A stretch of DNA of 43,504 nucleotides from a virus, in the IMG/VR virus record IMGVR_UViG_3300017708_000944, positions 1 to 43,504 of that record; one strand, written 5' to 3'. The first letter of the stretch is position 1; every line of letters starts with the position of its first letter. The position numbers and the translations under genes were made by a program. The notes beneath the pieces are model-generated. The model had not been told where the DNA came from. It saw nothing but the letters and a program-made list of their open reading frames with translations, and searched no databases. Positions 30,853 to 38,434 of the stretch are shown piece by piece.

Positions 30853-31295
30853 CACGCCTCCAAGTAAGTTAGAACGCTTTTCCAATCAGGGAACTCCCCT
30901 TTTCCAAAATGTATATGTTCACCTTGGAACTGTCCTGCACCGTTTGCAGTCCTATCGTCAATAAGGTAATCACCCATGTTTAGATGTTTGTTGTGAGACA
31001 ATATTAACCTTTTAACTGCGGCCTCACCTAAGTTTCCTTCAACCCATTCATACTTGTCGCTCCAAGCAGAAGCATTGCCCCATGGTGCAGTTGACAATAT
31101 GTACACATCATATTTCTCTGATAACCTTTTGAAAGCATCGATTGCACCAGGCATGGGTTCCATCCTTGAAAAGATGCCAGGCATTTTATCGTACATTCCC
31201 TCGTACTCTAACGCTTCTTTAAATGTTAGAGAATCGATACCAGAATTGAAATCAACCAAGACTCCATCCATATCGACATAAACAATTTTCTTCAT
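30852..31295 (-). CDS. 5'(3')-deoxyribonucleotidase-like HAD protein
   Basis: Starting at the ATG at 31293-31295 (GAGAGG ribosome-binding site; a longer frame would run into the promoter) the protein is 147 residues. Motif I is IVYVDMDGVLVDF (residues 4-16), motif II lies in DVYILSTAPWGNASAW, then a Lys in LILSHNKHLNMGDY and motif IV in YLIDDRTANGAG. This is the NT5C-type pattern for removing phosphate from dNMPs. It differs from the copy at 4562-5107 but likely shares the role of trimming dNMP pools. It has its own promoter. Confidence 0.85.
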   Translation of the reverse strand: MKKIVYVDMDGVLVDFNSGIDSLTFKEALEYEGMYDKMPGIFSRMEPMPGAIDAFKRLSEKYDVYILSTAPWGNASAWSDKYEWVEGNLGEAAVKRLILSHNKHLNMGDYLIDDRTANGAGQFQGEHIHFGKGEFPDWKSVLTYLEA

Positions 31296-31305
31296 AATAA
31301 CCTCT

Positions 31306-31312
31306 CTAAATA
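31306..31312 (+). promoter_or_regulatory. Possible late-type promoter for the plus-strand operon
   Basis: CTAAATA (TCTAAATA with the base before), one mismatch from T4 late TATAAATA, 44 bases before the desaturase start. No convincing sigma70 pair faces this way. Weak evidence. Confidence 0.35.
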
Positions 31313-31319
31313 CAAGATA

Positions 31320-31348
31320 ATAGTACCACAACAATATGGAGTTGTCAA
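31320..31348 (-). promoter_or_regulatory. Sigma70 promoter
   Basis: Minus strand TTGACA (31343-31348), 17-base spacer, TACTAT (31320-31325). It drives the deoxynucleotidase gene and marks the divergent boundary with the plus-strand operon. Confidence 0.85.
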
Positions 31349-31355
31349 GCGGAAA

Positions 31356-32087
31356 ATGTTAAGTACAACAAAATTATTATTAAATCATTTATTCTGTCAT
31401 ATCATGATGATACCTGCGTTTATATATGGTGAGTGGTGGATGTTTCTTTTAGGATTTTTGTGGTGGCAACTTATTGCGATAGTATCAATTAGTGGTGGAT
31501 ATCACAGATACTACAGTCACAAGTCTTTCGAAACATCTAAACTTTATGAACCTATAGTTAATTTTTTAGGAATGTTTAGTGGAGCGGGCCCTGTCTTATC
31601 TTGGGTTGGATCTCACAGAAAACACCACTCTCATAGTGACACTGAGGAAGATCCTCACAGTTTTAAATTCAAAGGGTTTTGGAAAGTGTACACAAACGTA
31701 TGGGGATATGATGCAGTGATTGAAAGAAAATATATAAAAGATCTAATATCCAACAAGGTTGTGAAGTGGTTTTACAATAATTATTTTAAACTAAATTTTA
31801 TTGTAGTTCTGACTTTACTTTTAATACATCCTTTACTATTAATCTTTGCGTATGCATGGCCAGTAGTCTTAGCATTTCATGGGTACAGTATATTAAATAC
31901 ACTGGGACATAAAGATGGTAGACCTAACAATACAATAATAGGTAATATATTGACTGCAGGTGAGGGATGGCATTTAAATCATCATGAGGATAGTAGAAAT
32001 TATAAAATAGGAAGACGATGGTGGCAGTTTGATCCAACTGCTATTTTTATTAGATTGATAAAGAATGAAAGTAATCTCGTTAAATGA
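31356..32087 (+). CDS. Membrane fatty-acid desaturase (acyl-CoA/acyl-lipid type)
   Basis: The 243-residue integral membrane protein carries all three diiron histidine boxes: HRYYSH (residues 50-55, HxxxxH), HRKHHSHSD (residues 87-95, HxxHH) and HLNHH (around residues 207-211, HxxHH). Four hydrophobic segments flank them (AFIYGEWWMFLLGFLWWQLI, NFLGMFSGAGPVLSW, LNFIVVLTLLLIHPLLLIFA, YAWPVVLAFHG). It resembles delta-9-type desaturases but is shorter than most bacterial ones. It would introduce a double bond into membrane acyl chains, using O2 and electrons from host ferredoxin. It opens a plus-strand operon otherwise rich in oxygenases. Phage-borne desaturases are known from cyanophages. Confidence 0.92.
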   Translation: MLSTTKLLLNHLFCHIMMIPAFIYGEWWMFLLGFLWWQLIAIVSISGGYHRYYSHKSFETSKLYEPIVNFLGMFSGAGPVLSWVGSHRKHHSHSDTEEDPHSFKFKGFWKVYTNVWGYDAVIERKYIKDLISNKVVKWFYNNYFKLNFIVVLTLLLIHPLLLIFAYAWPVVLAFHGYSILNTLGHKDGRPNNTIIGNILTAGEGWHLNHHEDSRNYKIGRRWWQFDPTAIFIRLIKNESNLVK

Positions 32088-32628
32088 ATTTGGGAAAGAA
32101 AACTTCCTAGACGAATTAAAAATTTTAAATGAAAAGAATTTTATAGGTGACAAAAGAAACCATAGTTGGTTTAATATGTTACTTAAAAAATATGATCAAA
32201 AGTTTGGAGAATGGTTTTTTCTTGTAGATAATGATGAACTCGTAGCATTTGCTACAATTCAAGAATACTATCCTAAATGTTTTAGGTTGTTGACAAGGAC
32301 ATACATCTATCCTAAATATAGAAGACAGTTGTTACCGAAGTATGATGAAGTAAGCAGTCCGTCAACTTACTTGTTTTTATCTCAAATTCAACATGTTGGG
32401 TCTTATAAAACTATTTTTATTTCTATGCAAGATTTAAAAAGAAGACAAGCACTGTATAGGTATTCACAAAAGTTAGGTAATGGTTGGGAACTACACCCAG
32501 ACATGATTCAAACCTGTAGTTCTAATAATTCTAACTGTTGGCAAAGCGTAATATATAAAGGTGCGGAACTAAAACTACCTAGAATGACAATTGATGAATG
32601 GAAGTTTAAATGGCAGAAAAATGTTTGA
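32065..32628 (+). CDS. GNAT-like acyltransferase candidate
   Basis: The 187-residue protein is soluble. A likely GNAT core is GEWFFLVDNDELVAFATIQE (residues 49-68), then FRLLTRTYIYPKYRRQLLPK (beta4 and the R/Q-x-x-G/A-like CoA turn, here degenerate), and SYKTIFISMQDLKRRQALYR, the usual C-terminal Y/R segment. Similarity is by pattern and not decisive. The first 23 bases overlap the desaturase gene, suggesting the same pathway. It could be an N-acyltransferase, but substrate and fold need testing. Confidence 0.5.
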   Translation: MKVISLNEFGKENFLDELKILNEKNFIGDKRNHSWFNMLLKKYDQKFGEWFFLVDNDELVAFATIQEYYPKCFRLLTRTYIYPKYRRQLLPKYDEVSSPSTYLFLSQIQHVGSYKTIFISMQDLKRRQALYRYSQKLGNGWELHPDMIQTCSSNNSNCWQSVIYKGAELKLPRMTIDEWKFKWQKNV

Positions 32629-33248
32629 TAGAACAAACAAAAAGACAACGTGTTAATGGTACAGGGCCTAAAAGAAACAAACTGGTTGTGTTTAAAAAAC
32701 TTGGAGAAGTTTCTGATGAATTATATAATTATTTAAATTCTTATTTGGATAGTAATGATCAAAGTGATATTGGCACAGACAACTATGGTATTAGTAAAGG
32801 ATGTGACTACGAAAATGTATTTAATGTTGCTAACAAATACCGACAGGTTATACTACAAAAAAATCCTACAAACGAAGTGAACGTAACTGATGAATATCTT
32901 TACTCACACTGGATTGATAACACACCATCCAAAGAATTATCTACTTGGTTTAAAAATGTTTATAGATTTAGATTGAGTGAAATGCAACCTAATCATTCAC
33001 TTAATTGGCATATAGACGCAGACACAAGTGTTATATGTAGGGCACAGATATGTTTAAATGAAAATAGTAGCAAGTTTTTATTTAAAGATAGAGAAGGCGT
33101 AAAATCATTTGAAATGAAACCTAAAGAATTATGGTTTATAAACACTGGGTGGATGCATACAGTTGAAAATGATTCTAGAATTAGAAGAGTTGCAATCTTT
33201 GGTTTTCACTTTGATGATCTAAAATTAAGTAAAGGAATTATGTTATAA
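32610..33248 (+). CDS. Fe(II)/2-oxoglutarate-oxygenase-like protein (Asp/Asn-hydroxylase type)
   Basis: The 212-residue protein shows a complete cupin metal site: NWHIDADTSVICRAQICL (residues 132-149; His and Asp of HxD), FKDREGVKSFEMKPKELWFI then NTGWMHTVEN (distal His) and RIRRVAIFGFHF (Arg for 2-oxoglutarate). This is the aspartyl/asparaginyl beta-hydroxylase-like pattern. The N-terminal half is unfamiliar. It overlaps the GNAT-like gene by 19 bases and the following gene by one base. Substrate may be a peptide, amino acid or lipid; LpxO and OlsC belong to this broad family. Confidence 0.75.
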   Translation: MAEKCLIEQTKRQRVNGTGPKRNKLVVFKKLGEVSDELYNYLNSYLDSNDQSDIGTDNYGISKGCDYENVFNVANKYRQVILQKNPTNEVNVTDEYLYSHWIDNTPSKELSTWFKNVYRFRLSEMQPNHSLNWHIDADTSVICRAQICLNENSSKFLFKDREGVKSFEMKPKELWFINTGWMHTVENDSRIRRVAIFGFHFDDLKLSKGIML

Positions 33249-34096
33249 TGAAAAAGGTGAATAATCTTTCTGGTATTGGTTCTGAATATGAACTTGACTT
33301 TAACAGAATGTCAAAGGAAGAAATAAAAGAATTTGGTAAAAGAATACCGATTGATAATATTATACTAGTTAGAAATCAAAGTTTAACTGATGAAAAAGTT
33401 TTAGAAGTCTGTGAAACTTTTGGTCATTGTATGAAACCAAAACAATTTTTTATGCATGACACTGTGCCTGGATTGTTTAGAGTTACAAATGAGAGAGACG
33501 AACATGGAGAGAAAACTGGTTTGTTTGCCGATAAAGAATTGGATTGGCATAGTAATGGGAACGGTAGACCGAGTGGTAAAGAGTCATGCGTTGCTCTTTA
33601 CTGTGTAAAGCCTGGATTGAATAGTGTTACAAGTTTTTGTGATACAAGACAAGCATACATCGATCTACCCGAAGATATAAAAGAAATTGTAGATGATGTT
33701 GAATGTCTATTTAAATTTGAGAACAATACTTTTTATGATTTAGAGAAAGATGATAAAGAGTTAGTTATATTCGAACAACACCCAGATTTTGTAGATGGGG
33801 TAAATAAAAGTTTAGTGTATACTCATCCGTGGACTGGTGAAAAGGGATTGTATTTTACGTTTCATTACATCAAAAATATGTGGAGAAAGAACGGTACAAA
33901 ACTAGATCAAGAGTGGTTAAAAGATTATTTACTTAAACATGTATTCCAAGAAAAATACATATATCATCATGATGACTGGCAGACTGGAGATTTTATTTTT
34001 ATGGATCAATTTCATAGTATACATAAGAGAAATGAAGTTCAAGGAGAGAGATTGTTATACAGACTGTCATTTGATTACAGGAGATTGTTTAGATGA
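33248..34096 (+). CDS. TauD/TfdA-like dioxygenase with HxN instead of HxD
   Basis: The 282-residue protein fits the TauD/TfdA fold: IDNIILVRNQSLTDEKVLEV (residues 35-54), then a metal-site region KELDWHSNGNGRPSGKE (residues 94-110), VALYCVKPGLNSVTSFCDTR, HPWTGEKGLYFTFHYI and WQTGDFIFMDQFHSIHKRNE with the distal His, ending RLLYRLSFDYRRL with the Arg. The first metal motif reads H-S-N rather than H-x-D/E. That could alter metal binding or chemistry, or mean it is non-catalytic. It is coupled to both neighbours. Confidence 0.75.
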   Translation: MKKVNNLSGIGSEYELDFNRMSKEEIKEFGKRIPIDNIILVRNQSLTDEKVLEVCETFGHCMKPKQFFMHDTVPGLFRVTNERDEHGEKTGLFADKELDWHSNGNGRPSGKESCVALYCVKPGLNSVTSFCDTRQAYIDLPEDIKEIVDDVECLFKFENNTFYDLEKDDKELVIFEQHPDFVDGVNKSLVYTHPWTGEKGLYFTFHYIKNMWRKNGTKLDQEWLKDYLLKHVFQEKYIYHHDDWQTGDFIFMDQFHSIHKRNEVQGERLLYRLSFDYRRLFR

Positions 34097-34734
34097 GTAA
34101 ACTAAGATATAGGTATGAAGATAGATTTGCAGAGGCTGGGAAAGATGCTCCTGAAGAAAGAAAAGAACTTTTAGATTACTTTGACAAAAAAATTAGACCT
34201 AAGTGGGACGAACTAAAAACAGATGGGGTGGGTAGAGAATCTGATAATCAGTTAGTGTATCATGTATGTTATGATTGCAACATGAAAGTATGGAGAGGTA
34301 TATACGACAGGGTAAAAAATATAGCAGAAAAATGTGAAGTCTATATTGACTGGGAACAAATAAAACATGTTATAAGATTTACATTTTTAGGTCAACCGCC
34401 TGGTGGATTTTTCATGCCGCACGTAAACATGAATCTACTAGCATTGAGTGCATTTAATATACCTCTGAAAGGTAAAACAGAAATCGCTTTGTTTAAAGAT
34501 GATGTGACAGAACTGACAAGGCATGAGTATAAAAATCCTTGCTTTTTAAATGTAAACAAACCGCATGGAGTATTTAATGATGAACCTACAGAACGTCTTA
34601 TTTTGAAAACCCATATGACAGTTGTACCTTGGGAACAATTGGTATCTCACTATGAACAAGGTAAAAGGTTTAAACTATTTGATAACGGAGTCCCTTGGTC
34701 ACAAGATGATCATGATGCTAATAAGAGATGGTAA
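34093..34734 (+). CDS. 2OG-oxygenase-like cupin protein with HxN
   Basis: The 213-residue protein has GFFMPHVNMNLLALSAFNIP (residues 111-130), equivalent in position to the H-x-D strand of Asp/Asn-hydroxylases but reading H-V-N, then VNKPHGVFNDEPTERLILKT (residues 155-174) with distal His and Arg. The spacing fits a double-stranded beta-helix. As in the preceding gene, the metal-binding Asp is replaced by Asn. It overlaps its neighbours by four and one bases. Either a variant enzyme or a degenerate paralogue. Confidence 0.6.
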   Translation: MSKLRYRYEDRFAEAGKDAPEERKELLDYFDKKIRPKWDELKTDGVGRESDNQLVYHVCYDCNMKVWRGIYDRVKNIAEKCEVYIDWEQIKHVIRFTFLGQPPGGFFMPHVNMNLLALSAFNIPLKGKTEIALFKDDVTELTRHEYKNPCFLNVNKPHGVFNDEPTERLILKTHMTVVPWEQLVSHYEQGKRFKLFDNGVPWSQDDHDANKRW

Positions 34735-35417
34735 TGAATTTTATGAACTTCACATTCTGTGCAATTGATATTGGCATCACACAGGAAGAAAAAAAAATTA
34801 TATTAAATGAAATTTTGAATGTACCCGATAAGTATTACCAAGGTAATGAATTCAGAGGATGTAGGATATTACCAGTCTACAATGGTGGTGGTGTAAGAGG
34901 ACAGAGAGAAGAAGTTGGTGACACATCTAAAGGAGATTTTAAATATACAGACGTTGAAGGGTTTTTAAAAAATAGCATAAAGATATTTGAAAAAAAGATA
35001 TTTTCATGGATGAATCCTGTAGGTAGATTAAACGTATTGAGAACTAAAGCAAACTTAGGTCTTAATGTTCACATGGATACAAAGGCCGATGAGATAGGAA
35101 CACGTCAACACAAATATAGACTTGTACTAAATGGAAATATAGATAAGTTATATTTTTTAGATAAAGATAGTAATAAAATTTATGTCCCAGACTGTTATGA
35201 CAGTTACGTATTAGATGGAAGTCATGTCCATAGTCTAGACCCAAGTGATCAGGAAAAAATAACTTTGTGTGTGGGAAGTCCTTGGGATGGAAAACCAACC
35301 AACAAATATTTAAATTTAATAAAAAATTCACCATACAAAATGAAATTGTCTAGACCAAATTATGTTGAGGAGAGTTGGGTTGACCCACATTTCAAGTACA
35401 CCACAAGAGATTCTTGA
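34734..35417 (+). CDS. Fe(II)/2OG-oxygenase-like protein
   Basis: The 227-residue protein (ATG at 34734-34736, TAATG overlap; another in-frame ATG lies six bases upstream) shows NLGLNVHMDTKADEIGTRQH (residues 106-125; HxD), a central LVLNGNIDKLYFLDKDSNKI and YDSYVLDGSHVHSLDPSDQE (distal His). A clear C-terminal Arg is less certain (KITLCVGSP). This is compatible with the cupin hydroxylase fold. The gene overlaps the next oxygenase by 56 bases if that gene uses its first ATG. Confidence 0.65.
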   Translation: MNFMNFTFCAIDIGITQEEKKIILNEILNVPDKYYQGNEFRGCRILPVYNGGGVRGQREEVGDTSKGDFKYTDVEGFLKNSIKIFEKKIFSWMNPVGRLNVLRTKANLGLNVHMDTKADEIGTRQHKYRLVLNGNIDKLYFLDKDSNKIYVPDCYDSYVLDGSHVHSLDPSDQEKITLCVGSPWDGKPTNKYLNLIKNSPYKMKLSRPNYVEESWVDPHFKYTTRDS

Positions 35418-36168
35418 ATCATCTCGTAGAGATGGTTATTGGGTTCAGAGAGGTTTAGATTTAAACAGAGATGAATTTTATGATTTCTGTTCATCTATCA
35501 CAAAACCTTGGTCAGTTGAAACACACAAAATCCATAGAGAAACAGTTGATGAAAATGAAATAGTCAACTGGTCTAGTAATACAAGATTTGGAAAAATGAG
35601 TATTCCTTGGCACGCCGATAATCCATGGCACGAAAAATATAAGTTTCCACTGAGAGCATTTTATGCGGTAAAAATACCAGATCCAGAAGATGGTTCTTTA
35701 GCAATGTTGAATATCACTGACTGGTTTGAAGATCTCCCAGAAAAGGAAAAAGAATATTTTAGATCATTAAAAGTTTTAACACAATGTTACAAAGGTGGAT
35801 GTCAACCGTTTTGGAGTTCATTTGTTAAGATACACCCAATCACAAAGAAAGAGAGTTTCTACTGGGGTGCAATGCCTGTTCCAGGCGATACATATGGTTT
35901 ACAACAAGATGAAGGTGTACCTGCACCACGATTTAGTTTTACAATGGCAATACAGAAACCTAATAGAGATTTAGTATTACCTGAAGAGATAAATGAGTGG
36001 TTTTCTGACATGTTAAAGGATAAATACCTATATGTTCACAAGTGGCAAGTTGGGGATTTATTAATCCTTGACAACTGGATAAATGTACACTATAGAGGAA
36101 CAATTACAACAGAAGAAGAAAGATTATTGTGGAGAAAGACTTTATATCAACCATGGCAGATGATTTAA
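35362..36168 (+). CDS. TauD/TfdA-like Fe(II)/2OG dioxygenase
   Basis: The 268-residue protein has a full set of residues: MSIPWHADNPWHEKYKFPLR (residues 79-98; HxD), RAFYAVKIPDPEDGSLAMLN (strand with Thr/Asp-like 2OG region), KWQVGDLLILDNWINVHYRG (distal His) and EERLLWRKTLYQPW (Arg). The FWSSFVKIHPITKKESFYWG segment is the usual TauD C-terminal half. The start is the first ATG, overlapping the previous gene by 56 bases; a later start is possible. It is the most canonical dioxygenase of the cluster. Confidence 0.8.
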   Translation: MLRRVGLTHISSTPQEILESSRRDGYWVQRGLDLNRDEFYDFCSSITKPWSVETHKIHRETVDENEIVNWSSNTRFGKMSIPWHADNPWHEKYKFPLRAFYAVKIPDPEDGSLAMLNITDWFEDLPEKEKEYFRSLKVLTQCYKGGCQPFWSSFVKIHPITKKESFYWGAMPVPGDTYGLQQDEGVPAPRFSFTMAIQKPNRDLVLPEEINEWFSDMLKDKYLYVHKWQVGDLLILDNWINVHYRGTITTEEERLLWRKTLYQPWQMI

Positions 36169-37529
36169 ACGTTGCTCTTGTATCAATGCCTAGTCAGAAT
36201 TACTGGCATCCTGCACCAAGTATTGTTTTTCTAAAAGGTGTTTTGAATCGAGAGAATATAAAAAGTACTTGCTTTGATTTAAATCATGCGTTCTTAACAA
36301 GGTTTGGAAAGGACGCGGTACATTGGTGCGAAACTGGCGAAGACTACATAAATGATTATCAATATTTTATTGATGATTATATAGAATCTTTTGAAGGATA
36401 CTCTCATATAGGTGCAAGCGTCTTTACCCTAAACAGTCAAATATTTACAAGGTTGTTTTTAAAAAGAGTTAGAAAAAAATATCCAGAGAAAAAAATTATA
36501 ATAGGTGGTAATGGAATGGTAGATAACCACACTGACTTATCTACGATTACCAGAACATTTTCAGATGAAATGTTACAAACAAACCTAACAGATTATGTTG
36601 TAAACGGTGAAGGAGACTTATCTCTACCAGCCTTACTTAGAGGTCAAGACTACAATTTTCCACAAATGAATGACATATCAAACTTACCTATTCCAGATTA
36701 CAGTGATATTAATTTTGACGAATACTCCAAACCAACTTTAATTGTTACTGGTAGTAGAGGATGTGTAAGACAGTGTACGTTTTGTGATGTGCATGTCAAC
36801 TGGAAAAAGTACAGATTTAGGCCAGGCAAAGAAGTTGCAGATGAAATGATACACCAATATAAAACATACGGTATAAAGAAGTTTCATTTTAGTGACAGTC
36901 TTGTAAATGGTTCATTGAAAGAGTTTAGGGTATTCTGTAAAGAACTTGCGGATGCAAACCTGCCAATTGAATGGAGAGGACAATTTATTTTTAGAAGTGG
37001 AATGAGAGAAGAAGATTGGGATAATCTCGCTGCTAGTGGATGTAAAGGATTGTGGATAGGAATTGAAAGTGGAAGTGACACCGTAAGATGGCACATGAAG
37101 AAAAAATTTACAAATAAAGATATGTACGAAAGTGTTGAAGCACTAGGTAAAAGAAAAATAGATATGTTGTATTTGTTAATAGTTGGATATCCCACAGAGA
37201 CTGAAGAAGATTTCAGTGATACTTTAGAACTATTAAAAAGATCTGAACCGTATAAATATAACGTTGAGGTAAGATGTAATATTGCAATGCTAATGCCAGA
37301 CACAGAAATTTTTGAGAATAAAGATCTATGGCATGGTGATGTTCAGTTATGGAAAAGTTGGACAAAAGATGGTGAACTTACATATAGAAAAAGATATGAA
37401 AGATGGAAACAAGTTCACGATTTGACAAAAGAGATTGGTCTAAAAAGTGACACAAGAATAGAACAACAAGAGAAATTAATATTAAGAAAGTTGGAGAAAG
37501 AAAATGAGTTACTGGTTAACAACCTTTGA
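36153..37529 (+). CDS. B12-binding-domain-type radical SAM protein
   Basis: From the ATG at 36153-36155 (a GTG at 36129 is also open) the protein is about 458 residues. The N-terminal 140 residues resemble a cobalamin-binding Rossmann domain (NVALVSMPSQNYWHPAPSIV, HIGASVFTLNSQIFTRL, KIIIGGNGMVDNH, DYVVNGEGDLSLPALLRG). A full D-x-H-x-x-G is not visible, so B12 may not be bound. The radical SAM [4Fe-4S] motif is TGSRGCVRQCTFCDVHVNWK (residues 200-219; CxxxCxxC), followed by HFSDSLVNG, GLWIGIESGSD and LYLLIVGYPTETEEDF. Such enzymes methylate, rearrange or cyclise small molecules. Its substrate is unknown. Confidence 0.85.
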   Translation: MADDLNVALVSMPSQNYWHPAPSIVFLKGVLNRENIKSTCFDLNHAFLTRFGKDAVHWCETGEDYINDYQYFIDDYIESFEGYSHIGASVFTLNSQIFTRLFLKRVRKKYPEKKIIIGGNGMVDNHTDLSTITRTFSDEMLQTNLTDYVVNGEGDLSLPALLRGQDYNFPQMNDISNLPIPDYSDINFDEYSKPTLIVTGSRGCVRQCTFCDVHVNWKKYRFRPGKEVADEMIHQYKTYGIKKFHFSDSLVNGSLKEFRVFCKELADANLPIEWRGQFIFRSGMREEDWDNLAASGCKGLWIGIESGSDTVRWHMKKKFTNKDMYESVEALGKRKIDMLYLLIVGYPTETEEDFSDTLELLKRSEPYKYNVEVRCNIAMLMPDTEIFENKDLWHGDVQLWKSWTKDGELTYRKRYERWKQVHDLTKEIGLKSDTRIEQQEKLILRKLEKENELLVNNL

Positions 37530-37956
37530 GGTTACAGATAGTAACTTTGTTGATTACATTCAAAACCCAGATAAAAGATTTCAAACTATCTGGCCAGACG
37601 CAGAATATTGGAACAAGTATGGTGATGCGTTTAGAAAGGCTAGAGACAGTGGGAAACTTATAGTAAGATCAAAGGTCGTGGATGGAGATCACTTTAAGTT
37701 TACACAGGTATGGGAAAATAAATCTGCAAGAGATGAATACGATTCCGACATACCTCCTGCAACTTATCTAGAGTCTTTTCCTTATGAGTATACTATGAAT
37801 GCTAGAGAAGTAGATTCTGCAGAACTTGATACAATATGGTCTGATATAAAAAATGCAGAACAAAAAGTATTGCAAGTTGTAAGATCTGATTTTCGAGAAA
37901 GTGGTATGGTTATTGGAGATCCTTTAAAAAGTGAATCTACTTATACTGTACCTTAG
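37504..37956 (+). CDS. Hypothetical protein, end of plus-strand operon
   Basis: The 150-residue soluble protein (MSYWLTTFEVTDSNFVDYIQ, NPDKRFQTIWPDAEYWNKYG, VDGDHFKFTQVWENKSARDE) might have a ferredoxin-like fold, but I do not recognise it. It starts inside the radical SAM gene (26-base overlap), so it is coupled to it. Its stop overlaps by 20 bases the end of the convergent gene at 37937. Confidence 0.62.
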   Translation: MSYWLTTFEVTDSNFVDYIQNPDKRFQTIWPDAEYWNKYGDAFRKARDSGKLIVRSKVVDGDHFKFTQVWENKSARDEYDSDIPPATYLESFPYEYTMNAREVDSAELDTIWSDIKNAEQKVLQVVRSDFRESGMVIGDPLKSESTYTVP

Positions 37957-38434
37957 AAGTTCCTAACAGATGTGATCTTAAAAATCGTTCTGAGTTAGCA
38001 TTTACGAATGTGTGTGGTAATGTTGTGTTCACTAGATAAACACCACCATCAGCTGGTATTCTGTAAACATTATCGTCAATGATAAACATGTTGTGTTCAT
38101 TTGTAACTAATGGTATATGTATTCTAGGACTGTGATCTTTATGCCACCCATATGCAAATTTTTGTTTCATCCACATAATGCGTGTTCTACACATATTATA
38201 CTTTTCTATTATTAAATTAGTATAGTTATATTCATCGTAGATAAGAGTATCATATTCTAGATCATCCACTCTAAACGTATAGTCATTACCTTTAGCAGAC
38301 TCTCCATCATTATCATCTTTTCTTTTCTGAAAAGGAAATTGTCTTGCACCTTCTTTAGGAAGTCTGATATGACCAATTTCTTTCAATAAGGTATCTAAGT
38401 CTATCTCTCCAATTTTTTCTATTGGCGATTTCAT
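37937..38434 (-). CDS. Aspartyl/asparaginyl beta-hydroxylase-like protein, copy A
   Basis: The 165-residue protein (ATG at 38432-38434, ATGA overlap) has FAYGWHKDHSPRIHIPLVTN (residues 90-109; HxD then RIHIPL-x-TN), NMFIIDDNVYRIPADGGVYL, NTTLPHTFVNANSERFLRSH (distal His and Arg). These blocks are highly typical of the Asp/Asn-hydroxylase family that includes LpxO/OlsC-type lipid hydroxylases. It is a tandem paralogue of the next gene. Substrate unknown. Confidence 0.82.
   Translation of the reverse strand: MKSPIEKIGEIDLDTLLKEIGHIRLPKEGARQFPFQKRKDDNDGESAKGNDYTFRVDDLEYDTLIYDEYNYTNLIIEKYNMCRTRIMWMKQKFAYGWHKDHSPRIHIPLVTNEHNMFIIDDNVYRIPADGGVYLVNTTLPHTFVNANSERFLRSHLLGTSKVQYK

Noticed and set aside
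36884-37303. Minus-strand frame of 139 codons
   Set aside because: It is antisense to the radical SAM gene and Ser/Leu-rich without recognisable motifs.
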